Program-made: the position numbers and the translations under genes | NCBI GenBank assembly: GCA_043777755.1 | Contig: JAYWHK010000133.1 | Coordinates: 1-10,273 of the forward strand | DNA length: 10,273 nt | Direction of reading: 5' to 3' | Source of the DNA: CANHEE01 sp043777755 | Lineage (GTDB): Bacteria > Bacteroidota > Bacteroidia > Chitinophagales > Saprospiraceae | Shown: positions 1 to 5,759 of the stretch, in pieces | How positions within the stretch are numbered: the first letter of the stretch is position 1 | Layout: each line of letters starts with the position of its first letter | The notes under the pieces: model-generated | What the model was told of the DNA's origin: nothing | Seen by the model: the letters and a program-made list of their open reading frames with translations, nothing else | The model's database searches: none

Positions 1-519
1 AATAAAAGTTCGCCATCAAAAACAAACGTTGTTCGACGTATTACTTGGACTTCAATGTCGTACCATGCAGAAGGTACAAAATTACTTTCTTACCAAGACG
101 GCATCGTTCCGAATGATGCGCTTATACAGTTGCGTGTGAATACGGCTTATAAAGTATTGAAAGGTGTCGGGACAAATAGCAATTATCCAAGCTATGGTTT
201 TTCGATTGGAGAAAAACCTTTGGTAAGCACTGAAAATATTTTGCAAAACGCTGACAAACAGAGCATTAGTGTTTATCCAAATCCATTTTTCAAATCCCAG
301 CACGATAGGATTTATTTGAATGGTGTTCCAGACAATGCCGAAATTTCAATTTTTTCAACCAATGGACAAAGGGTTTTTTATCAAAAAAATACTACTACGA
401 ACCTTGCTCTTGAGTTGAATTTGAAAAGCCAAATCCTACAAATGCCATCTGGAATGTATTTTATCAGTATCAAAAATGGCGATAAGCAAAGTGTTGTAAA
501 ATGGTTGATGATGGAATAA
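1..519 (+). CDS. T9SS-sorted surface/secreted protein, 3' end only
   Basis: The reading frame is open to the left edge, so this is the C-terminal 172 residues of a longer protein. The first part (to about residue 70) has the pattern VRRITW...GIVPNDALIQLRVNTAYKV...YPSYGFSI, which resembles the last domain of large secreted Bacteroidota proteins. After it comes a short linker and a type A T9SS C-terminal sorting domain: SVYPNPF at about residues 90-96, then a beta-rich stretch and PSGMYFISI with a basic KQSVVKWLM end. In this family the tail directs export across the outer membrane by the type IX system and is then removed, leaving the protein secreted or attached to the cell surface. The last 101 residues match the tail of the next gene at 77 positions with no gaps. 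A strong terminator follows, so the next gene is probably a separate transcription unit. The function of the missing N-terminal part is unknown. Confidence 0.9.
   Translation, partial: NKSSPSKTNVVRRITWTSMSYHAEGTKLLSYQDGIVPNDALIQLRVNTAYKVLKGVGTNSNYPSYGFSIGEKPLVSTENILQNADKQSISVYPNPFFKSQHDRIYLNGVPDNAEISIFSTNGQRVFYQKNTTTNLALELNLKSQILQMPSGMYFISIKNGDKQSVVKWLMME
214..519 (+). repeat. Sorting-domain repeat, copy A
   Basis: This is the first of two coding direct repeats, with its partner 2733 bp downstream. The copies have the same length and no net indel. The two ends are nearly identical: the first 27 codons differ at four bases, all synonymous C-to-T changes. The middle (about codons 45-75) has diverged. 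The segment encodes the linker plus the T9SS sorting domain. Confidence 0.85.
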
Positions 520-540
520 TATTATTTTTTACTATTTTTT

Positions 541-584
541 AACAAAAAACCTATCAGATTTGAAAGTCTGATAGGTTTTTTGTT
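541..584 (+). terminator. Strong hairpin terminator after the first T9SS gene
   Basis: A perfect 18-bp stem (541-558 paired with 567-584) encloses an 8-base loop. The core is CCTATCAGA/TCTGATAGG, flanked by an A run on the left and a T run on the right. The A/T flanks let it act as an intrinsic terminator in either direction. It begins 21 bases after the stop codon of the partial gene, so its main role is to end that transcript. Confidence 0.9.
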
Positions 585-727
585 TTGAATCTTAAATTCA
601 AGTTCTAAAAACCATTTTAAAAGAGATTTATCCTTGATTATCTAATTCTTTTATATATTACTTTTCTCACTCATACAGTCAAATGCCTCATTCACACATT
701 CTCTTTTAAAAAATGACTGTGTTGATA

Positions 728-757
728 TTGTAATATTAACATATTGATTGTAATTTG
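728..757 (+). promoter_or_regulatory. Candidate promoter of the 815-aa T9SS gene
   Basis: TTG at 728-730 and TAATTTG at 751-757 resemble the Bacteroidota -33 (TTG) and -7 (TAnnTTTG) elements, with 20 bases between them. The -7 box is one base shorter than the consensus, so this is a weak call. It would give a leader of about 40 bases before the ATG at 805. Confidence 0.25.
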
Positions 758-804
758 CATTTCAATTAAAAAAAAACTTATTTTAAACACAAAAAAACTT
801 AGTT

Positions 805-3252
805 ATGAAAAAAAACTATTTATCCTCAATTTTTTGCTTGTTTGCGATTCATGCCTTCGCATACCTTCCCATGAATTCTCATGGAAAACCTACTGAACTC
901 AAAGCAGTAAAAAGTAAAACTACTTTTTCGGCAGAGTGCGCACAATCTAAATCACAAATTGATTTGAAAGTGAACAATGTTCGCGCTCGCCTACAAGGTG
1001 GAGGTGACCTTTGGTGGAATTTAAAGGGTTATGGGTCTTATGTTGTCCCGAATGTGCCAACTGGGACGCCGAAGGTTAGCTCTATTTTTGCAGCGGCTCT
1101 TTGGATGGGCGGAGTAGATGCTGGTGGAAATATCAAGACAGCCTGTAATATGTATCGAAGTCTTGCGGACAATGATTGGTGGCCTGGTCCATTAGCTGAC
1201 AATGCGACCATTGCGCCAAATGAATGTGCCAATTGGGATAAGCATTTTGAAGTCCTTAAAACCGAAATTGATGCATTTAAAGAGGCTTACAATAAAGCGA
1301 ACAAAGATGCCAATGGAAAGGTCACAGATTCAGATTTTGATGCTAAAATTCCTAAAAACCTCAAAGGCTGGCCCGCCAAAGGTAATCCTTTTTTTCAGGT
1401 TATTCATGGATTTTCATTTGTAAGTACAAAAAATTACGCTTCGTTTTATGATAAAAATGGCGATAATCTTTACAATCCTTTGCATGGAGATTATCCAAGA
1501 CTGAACACAAAAGCAAGCTGCGATGCCACTTCTCAGCCTGACCAAATGGTGTTTTGGATGTTCAATGATGCTGGTGGTGTTCATACACAGAGCAATGGGC
1601 AGGCAATAGGAATGGAAGTTCATGCCACCTCTTTTGCTTATGCCACAAATGACGAGTTGAACAATGCTACTTTTTTACAATACAAAGCCACTAACCGATC
1701 AAGTCAAAACTTAGACAGCGTTTTTCTTTCTCTTTGGACGGATCCTGATTTGGGCTGTTATGTAGATGATTATATTGGTGTAGATACTAAACCCAATTAT
1801 TTAGCCTCTAAAAGAGCCATGATGTATGTTTACAATGAAAATGATGTAGATGGTTGCGATCCTCTAATTGATAGCTACGGCGATAAGTCACCAGTTTTGG
1901 GTATTGAGCAAATCAATACTTTGAAAAATACTGATGGAACAGAAATCAAGACTTCTTTTATGTATTTTAATAACAACATTGTTGCTCAATCACCAGCACC
2001 TATGACTGATCCTGTTTCTACAAATCATTATTACAACTACATGAATGGTCTTTGGCGTGATGGTACTCCATTGACTGTAGGAGGTTCGGGTTACAATCCA
2101 AGCAATACAGACCCTTCCAAAATTACAAAATATGCTTTCAATGGCGAACCAAATGACCCAAAAGGTTGGTCTATGGCTTCTGCTAAATTGCCTTTTGGAG
2201 ATAGAAGATGTCTTTACAATAATGGTCCTTTTTTATTAAAATCAGGGAGTGTTCAAGAGCTAAGTTTTGCCATTTCATGGGTAGCCTATCAGAAAGGTGG
2301 TGCGAATGTGAATCTTGCTGCTATTCGTCAAGCATCTTTGAAAGCAAGAGAGAAATTTGAACGTTGCTTTGGACTAAGAGGTCCTGATGCACCACAAATG
2401 CAAACCATTGAGCAAGACAAATCGCTCATTTTGAATTGGGGCAATAGCAATCCGAGTAGCAACAACCTATTGCAAGGATATGGCAATGAAATCCCATTGG
2501 CTTTTGAATTGGGTGCAAAAGATACATTTTACAAGTTTGAAGGCTATAAAATTTATCAACTCGCAGATGAAAATATTGATATTATTAAAGACAAAAACGA
2601 CCTCAATAAAGCTCGTTTGATTGCTCAATTTGACGTGAACAATGGCGTTAAAGAAATCTACAATTGGAATGCTGTAAGCGACCCATTAAACCCAATTTTG
2701 CCTATATTTAATCCAATACTAAGGGCATCTGGAAGTGATTCTGGTATTAAAAATAGCTTGGAAGTAAAAACTGACGCTTTTGCAAGTAGTCCTAACAATC
2801 AATTGGTTAATGGAAAAAAATACCACTTTGTGGTTATTGCTTACGCTCACAACAATTATAAAAGCTTTGATAAAAAAACGGGGTTAGGTCAGCAAAATCC
2901 TTATATTGAAAGTACCCAATTGATAAAAAATATATCAGGAACACCAAAACCTTTGGTAAGTACTGAAAATATTTTGCAAAACGCTGATAAACAGAGTATT
3001 AGTGTTTATCCAAATCCATTTTTTAAAACACAATACGACAAGGTTTATCTAAATTCGATTCCACAAAATGCCGAAATTTCAATTTTTTCCGTCAGCGGAC
3101 AATTGATTTTTCAGCAAAAAAATAAGTCCATTGAAGGAATTGTCGAGTTGAATTTGAAAAATCATTTGCCACAAATGCCATCTGGAATGTATTTTATCAG
3201 TATAAAAAATGGTGATAAGCAAAGTGTTGTAAAATGGTTGATGATAGAGTAA
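805..3252 (+). CDS. Large secreted protein with type A T9SS sorting domain
   Basis: This 815-residue protein begins with a Sec signal peptide (residues 1 to about 19, MKK plus a hydrophobic core ending AFA). The main domain, about residues 55-525, carries motifs I recognise from a large uncharacterised family common in Saprospiraceae and relatives: AALWMGGVDAGGN (97-109), WWPGPL (125-130), DKNGDNLYNPLHGDYP (216-231), ATNDELNN (280-287), a WTDPDLG...DDYIGVD stretch (311-327), NGLWRDGTP (414-422) and GDRR (465-468). The DKNGDN segment looks like a calcium-binding loop. GPDAP (526-530) opens a fibronectin-III-like region running to about 682 (FEGYKIYQL, YHFVVIAYAHN). The T9SS type A tail occupies about 730-815 (SVYPNPF, PSGMYFISI). 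The protein is probably delivered to the surface or medium; its activity is unknown. The ATG at 805 is the natural start because it opens directly into the signal peptide. A shared tail links it to the preceding gene. Confidence 0.93.
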   Translation: MKKNYLSSIFCLFAIHAFAYLPMNSHGKPTELKAVKSKTTFSAECAQSKSQIDLKVNNVRARLQGGGDLWWNLKGYGSYVVPNVPTGTPKVSSIFAAALWMGGVDAGGNIKTACNMYRSLADNDWWPGPLADNATIAPNECANWDKHFEVLKTEIDAFKEAYNKANKDANGKVTDSDFDAKIPKNLKGWPAKGNPFFQVIHGFSFVSTKNYASFYDKNGDNLYNPLHGDYPRLNTKASCDATSQPDQMVFWMFNDAGGVHTQSNGQAIGMEVHATSFAYATNDELNNATFLQYKATNRSSQNLDSVFLSLWTDPDLGCYVDDYIGVDTKPNYLASKRAMMYVYNENDVDGCDPLIDSYGDKSPVLGIEQINTLKNTDGTEIKTSFMYFNNNIVAQSPAPMTDPVSTNHYYNYMNGLWRDGTPLTVGGSGYNPSNTDPSKITKYAFNGEPNDPKGWSMASAKLPFGDRRCLYNNGPFLLKSGSVQELSFAISWVAYQKGGANVNLAAIRQASLKAREKFERCFGLRGPDAPQMQTIEQDKSLILNWGNSNPSSNNLLQGYGNEIPLAFELGAKDTFYKFEGYKIYQLADENIDIIKDKNDLNKARLIAQFDVNNGVKEIYNWNAVSDPLNPILPIFNPILRASGSDSGIKNSLEVKTDAFASSPNNQLVNGKKYHFVVIAYAHNNYKSFDKKTGLGQQNPYIESTQLIKNISGTPKPLVSTENILQNADKQSISVYPNPFFKTQYDKVYLNSIPQNAEISIFSVSGQLIFQQKNKSIEGIVELNLKNHLPQMPSGMYFISIKNGDKQSVVKWLMIE
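2947..3252 (+). repeat. Sorting-domain repeat, copy B
   Basis: This is the second copy of the coding repeat at 214-519. It matches without gaps and encodes the C-terminal linker and T9SS sorting domain of the 815-residue protein. Protein identity is 77 of 101 residues, and the nucleotide match is close to perfect at both ends. Confidence 0.85.
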
Positions 3253-3344
3253 CTATGGTTTTATTATCAAAATAAGCTTTCAGCTAATTGCCATTAGTGT
3301 AATTTTTAGTATTTATTTAGTAACACCGAAAGTGGTATTTTTTT

Positions 3345-3431
3345 AAACACATAGAAACATAGAAACATAGATTTTTAATAATTTTATAAAATAAAATTAT
3401 TAAAAATTTGGCTATGTTTCTATGTGTTTTT
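3345..3431 (+). terminator. Long two-part palindrome, probable terminator of the T9SS gene
   Basis: The outer stem is 18 bp: AAACACATAGAAACATAG at 3345-3362 pairs with 3412-3429. The inner stem is a perfect 17 bp: 3371-3387 pairs with 3391-3407, with an AAA loop. Between the stems the left side has an extra AAACATAG (3363-3370) opposite only TTGG, so the left arm holds 2.6 copies of the unit CATAGAAA. A T run (3427-3431) follows, so it can end transcription of the T9SS gene. Its size and internal repeat suggest a dispersed intergenic repeat that has been co-opted as a terminator. Confidence 0.7.
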
Positions 3432-3451
3432 AAAAAACTGCCTACGGCAGT
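3432..3451 (-). terminator. Intrinsic terminator of the GH109-like gene
   Basis: Read on the minus strand this is ACTGCC-GTA-GGCAGT followed by six Ts: a 6-bp GC-rich stem (3437-3442 with 3446-3451) and a classic U-tail. It lies about 110 bases past the stop of the leftward oxidoreductase gene, after the nested palindrome at 3465-3546. Confidence 0.75.
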
Positions 3452-3464
3452 GCTAAACAGTTAC

Positions 3465-3546
3465 AATTTTCAATACGAAATACACGAATTAGCACTAAAT
3501 TTTGTGAAATTCGTGTATTAATTTGTGAAAATTCGTGTTGAAAATT
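3465..3546. repeat. Nested palindrome with AATTCGTGT repeats
   Basis: An outer stem pairs 3465-3479 with 3532-3546 (one T-G pair). Nested inside it, a perfect 12-bp pair AATACACGAATT (3479-3490) matches 3508-3519, overlapping the outer stem by one base. The right half also holds a direct repeat: TTTGTGAAATTCGTGT at 3501-3516 and TTTGTGAAAATTCGTGT at 3522-3538. The two pairings compete for flanking bases, so the region could fold in more than one way. From memory, similar TTCGTGTATT-type strings occur in intergenic regions of other Bacteroidota, which would make this a dispersed repeat; this was not checked. Confidence 0.75.
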
Positions 3547-3558
3547 ACTTTAATTCAC

Positions 3559-4944
3559 TCAATACAATTCACTATCGCCAAAAGTATTTTTTCTTTCTGT
3601 CCAACGACCTCTCGTAAAATCTGGGAAAGGCTGAGGAGTGCTTCCTGTAGCGATTGATTGCTCAGAAAGAGGCGTAATCGCCAACCAAGTAGCCGCATCA
3701 TAGACATCAATTGCTGGTTTTTCGTTGCGCTTGGCACTTTCAATAAAGGAATGAATCAAAAAATAATCCATGCCGCCATGTCCTGCATTTTCGGCTTCTT
3801 TTTCGTATTTTTTCCAAAGCGGATGGTCATATTTTTTTAAAAAATCTTCCGCTTTTTCCCATTGATGCGCCTTTGTAACGCCTTCAATATGCAATGATTT
3901 ATTGACATCCATCCAAATTCCTTTTGTTCCTTGAACCCTAAATCCAAGAGAATATGGTCGAGGAAGGTTCGTATCGTGGCTGATAATAACGGACTGTCCA
4001 TTGTTGCATTTCAAAACAGTAGTCACGACATCGCCTAATTTCCATTCAAGTTTTGCATTGGGATGTGCTTCGCCGCCTTTTGGGTGTTTTACGATGAAAT
4101 CATGCAAACCTCTGGCGTGAGAAGCCGTAGAGGTCAAGTACAAAAAACGATTTCCGTGGTTGATATTCAGCATTTTAGATACGGGCCCGATGCCATGAGT
4201 AGGGTAGAGGTCGCCATTTCGATGCAAGGATTGCTGTGTTCGCCATTTTGCCTCGCTGAAACCTTTTTCTCCAAATTCCACGCCACCACCATAAGGTTGT
4301 TTGCCATCGTTGAATTTTACTTCACGCAAATCGTGCTGATAGCCACATTCGGTATGGATTAATTCTCCAAATAAATTTTCCTTAACCATTTGCATAATCG
4401 CCATAATATCTCGACGATAGCATACATTTTCTAAGAAAAACAAATGCGCACCCGTTTCTTCTTGCGTATTGACCAATTGCCAACATTCATCTAAGGAGAA
4501 TGCGCCACAAACTTCAACACCAACGTATTTTCCAGCTTTCATAGCCGCTATTGCCATTTCGCTGTGCCAAATCCAAGGTGTTGCAATAATTACAGCATCT
4601 AAGTCTTTCATTTCCAGCATTTTAAGATAGCCTTTGTCACCATCTAAAAATACTTTTGCTTGTTTTTTACCTTTGCTTTCAATCAATTTTTGAGCTTCGG
4701 CAATAGAATTTGGGTCGTTGTCATTGATGGCGACCACGTTACAATCAGCCCTGTAAAGGACTTGCTCCAAGTGATCTCTACCACGCAATCCAACGCCTAT
4801 AAAACCGACATTAAGTTTGTCTTTTTCTTTTTTAAAAAACTGATTGTCAGTCGTTTGTGTTTTTGAAGAAGCCAAAGGCGAGGTCATGATACCAAGGCTT
4901 GCAAGGCTGCTGTTTTTGATAAAATCTCGTCTGTTTTGATTCAT
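3559..4944 (-). CDS. Tat-exported Gfo/Idh/MocA-family enzyme, GH109-like
   Basis: This 461-residue protein starts at the ATG at 4944, chosen because it opens into a Tat signal (NRRDFIK at residues 4-10, then a hydrophobic stretch to about 27). A longer frame to 5007 would put 21 unlikely residues in front of it. A Rossmann NAD-binding motif follows (GFIGVGLRG, 47-55), then ATP at 121-123 and VGVEVCGA (141-148) where simple dehydrogenases have EKP. The layout matches GH109 enzymes such as the Elizabethkingia alpha-N-acetylgalactosaminidase, which use bound NAD in a redox hydrolysis. The residues I remember as important there have counterparts here: E172 in LEN, Y202/H204 in GYQH, and Y247/H250 in YPTH. 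The end (GGMDYFLIHSF, 390-400; PDFTRGRW, 441-448) is also GH109-like, as is the total length. It probably acts in the periplasm on glycans. The exact sugar is uncertain because the family is broad. It stands alone between two terminators. Confidence 0.88.
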   Translation of the reverse strand: MNQNRRDFIKNSSLASLGIMTSPLASSKTQTTDNQFFKKEKDKLNVGFIGVGLRGRDHLEQVLYRADCNVVAINDNDPNSIAEAQKLIESKGKKQAKVFLDGDKGYLKMLEMKDLDAVIIATPWIWHSEMAIAAMKAGKYVGVEVCGAFSLDECWQLVNTQEETGAHLFFLENVCYRRDIMAIMQMVKENLFGELIHTECGYQHDLREVKFNDGKQPYGGGVEFGEKGFSEAKWRTQQSLHRNGDLYPTHGIGPVSKMLNINHGNRFLYLTSTASHARGLHDFIVKHPKGGEAHPNAKLEWKLGDVVTTVLKCNNGQSVIISHDTNLPRPYSLGFRVQGTKGIWMDVNKSLHIEGVTKAHQWEKAEDFLKKYDHPLWKKYEKEAENAGHGGMDYFLIHSFIESAKRNEKPAIDVYDAATWLAITPLSEQSIATGSTPQPFPDFTRGRWTERKNTFGDSELY

Positions 4945-4974
4945 TTTTATTTTTTTTATTTGTAGCTGTTTTGA

Positions 4975-4992
4975 CGCAAGCTGGAGCTTCCG
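4975..4992. repeat. Small REP-like hairpin upstream of the GH109-like gene
   Basis: AAGC (4978-4981) and GCTT (4986-4989) pair around TGGA. Two further CG pairs (4975-4976 with 4991-4992) lie beyond a C-C mismatch. It is GC-rich against an AT-rich background and sits in the expected 5' leader of the leftward gene. It could be a REP-like element or a leader structure; the evidence is modest. Confidence 0.4.
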
Positions 4993-5005
4993 CCTACAAT
5001 TTAAC

Positions 5006-5045
5006 AAAAAATGCTTGTATCACAACCGCAATACCAGCATTTTTT
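5006..5045 (-). terminator. Terminator downstream of clpS
   Basis: AAAAAATGCT (5006-5015) pairs with AGCATTTTTT (5036-5045), and after one mismatch GTAT pairs with ATAC inside. On the minus strand the stem ends in a T run, as expected for an intrinsic terminator about 100 bases past the clpS stop. The T run on the other strand makes it potentially bidirectional. It isolates clpS from the GH109-like gene. Confidence 0.7.
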
Positions 5046-5082
5046 TTGATTTAAAACAGCTCTACACTGGGATGTTTTCACA

Positions 5083-5138
5083 TTTCGACTTTCGGCTTTC
5101 GATTTTTGACTTTTACATTTCGACTTTCGACTTTCGAC
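5083..5138. repeat. Heptanucleotide tandem repeat (TTTCGAC)
   Basis: Eight consecutive 7-bp units run in exact register: TTTCGAC, TTTCGGC, TTTCGAT, TTTTGAC, TTTTACA, then three perfect TTTCGAC. A degenerate ninth (TTTCTCT) reaches the clpS stop codon. On the minus strand it reads GTCGAAA and would lie in the 3' untranslated part of the clpS transcript. The repeat is short enough to vary in copy number by slippage. Confidence 0.85.
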
Positions 5139-5144
5139 TTTCTC

Positions 5145-5441
5145 TCAGTCTTCAATAACCGCTTTAAGTCCTCTATCCACCAAGCCTCTGCGCAATGGTT
5201 TGAGTATTTTTTTAGGGGCTGTTTTGACCGTAGCCTTGCCTTTGCTGTGAATAATCAAAGACAATTGCTCTGCTTGTTCGGAACTGTGGTCTAAAATATC
5301 TACAAAACATTTTACGACCCAATCAAAAGTATTGTGGTCGTCGTTGTGTACTATTAGATAGGCTGGTTCGCCTGTATGTGTATCATCTTCTGCAACGAGT
5401 ACGTCTTCTAACTCGTCAAAATCGTAACTATTACTAAACAT
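5145..5441 (-). CDS. clpS: ATP-dependent Clp protease adaptor ClpS
   Basis: This 98-residue cytoplasmic adaptor binds substrates with bulky hydrophobic N-terminal residues (N-degrons) and hands them to the Clp ATPase/ClpP protease. The ClpS core begins at about residue 27 after an acidic, flexible N-terminal tail. LIVHNDDHNTFDWV (29-42) carries the family NDD motif that anchors the substrate alpha-amino group, and IIHSKGKA (63-70) carries the conserved histidine (H65) and GK. Against E. coli ClpS, the gatekeeper Met40 position is Phe39 here, as I would expect for Bacteroidota versions with NDD.NTFD. The C-terminus (LVDRGLKAVIE) also fits. No clpA is in the window, so it stands alone between its own promoter and terminator. 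Confidence 0.93.
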   Translation of the reverse strand: MFSNSYDFDELEDVLVAEDDTHTGEPAYLIVHNDDHNTFDWVVKCFVDILDHSSEQAEQLSLIIHSKGKATVKTAPKKILKPLRRGLVDRGLKAVIED

Positions 5442-5466
5442 TTGTTGATGGATTTCAATTTTTTTG

Positions 5467-5474
5467 CAAAAATA
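5467..5474 (-). promoter_or_regulatory. -7 promoter element of clpS
   Basis: On the minus strand this reads TATTTTTG, a full match to the Bacteroidota TAnnTTTG element. It would start transcription about 20 bases ahead of the clpS ATG. No clear TTG box is visible at the -33 position. Confidence 0.5.
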
Positions 5475-5681
5475 CGGTTTTTCTATAAATTATAAAAATT
5501 ATTTTTTTAGTATATAAAAAACATCCGCATCAGTATCACTATTTATTATTTTATATAAAATTATTATAATTTGTTAAAATCCTAATTGTCAATGATTTAT
5601 GTTTATTTAGTATATTTTTGATTTGTTTTTACCATGTCATAAAAAGTGATTAAATGTATATTTTATTTTTTCTTTAAGTTG

Positions 5682-5689
5682 TATCTTTG
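5682..5689 (+). promoter_or_regulatory. -7 promoter element of the histidine kinase gene
   Basis: TATCTTTG matches the Bacteroidota TAnnTTTG consensus fully and would give a leader of roughly 60-65 bases before the ATG at 5760. A second match, TATTTTTG, lies upstream at 5613-5620. The -33 box is not clear for either, so which one is used is an inference; the nearer one has the more usual leader length. Confidence 0.5.
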
Positions 5690-5759
5690 TAACAAGAAAC
5701 CACAAGAACAATTTTTTATTTAAAATACTTTTAACCAAACGAATAAACCACGCAATCAG

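Larger units (their letters stand above)
3253..3558. other. Gene-free convergent intergenic region
   Basis: This stretch of about 306 bp separates two genes that point at each other. I see no coding potential. It holds three hairpin-forming elements, listed separately: a long palindrome at 3345-3429, a short GC stem at 3437-3451, and a nested palindrome at 3465-3546. The first 90 bases (3253-3344) are AT-rich and show nothing I can name. Confidence 0.8.
5442..5759. other. AT-rich divergent promoter region
   Basis: About 318 bp separates clpS (leftward) from the histidine kinase gene (rightward). It is very AT-rich with no credible reading frame. It holds one consensus -7 box facing clpS and two facing the kinase (5613-5620 and 5682-5689). 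I see no clear riboswitch or small RNA. Confidence 0.7.

Noticed and set aside
3345..3546. CRISPR-like array in the convergent intergenic region
   Set aside because: The repeats are inverted, unequal and not separated by spacers of constant size. They fit palindromic intergenic repeats and terminators instead.
4063..4362. 99-residue reading frame on the plus strand
   Set aside because: It lies wholly antisense to the well-supported GH109-like gene and has no recognisable protein features.
4945..5007. Longer start for the GH109-like gene at 5007
   Set aside because: It would place 21 residues in front of a proper Tat signal and run through the small hairpin at 4975-4992. The ATG at 4944 puts the twin arginines at residues 5-6, as expected.
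5106..5294. 62-residue reading frame on the plus strand over clpS
   Set aside because: It begins in the heptamer repeat and runs antisense to clpS; its composition reflects the opposite strand.
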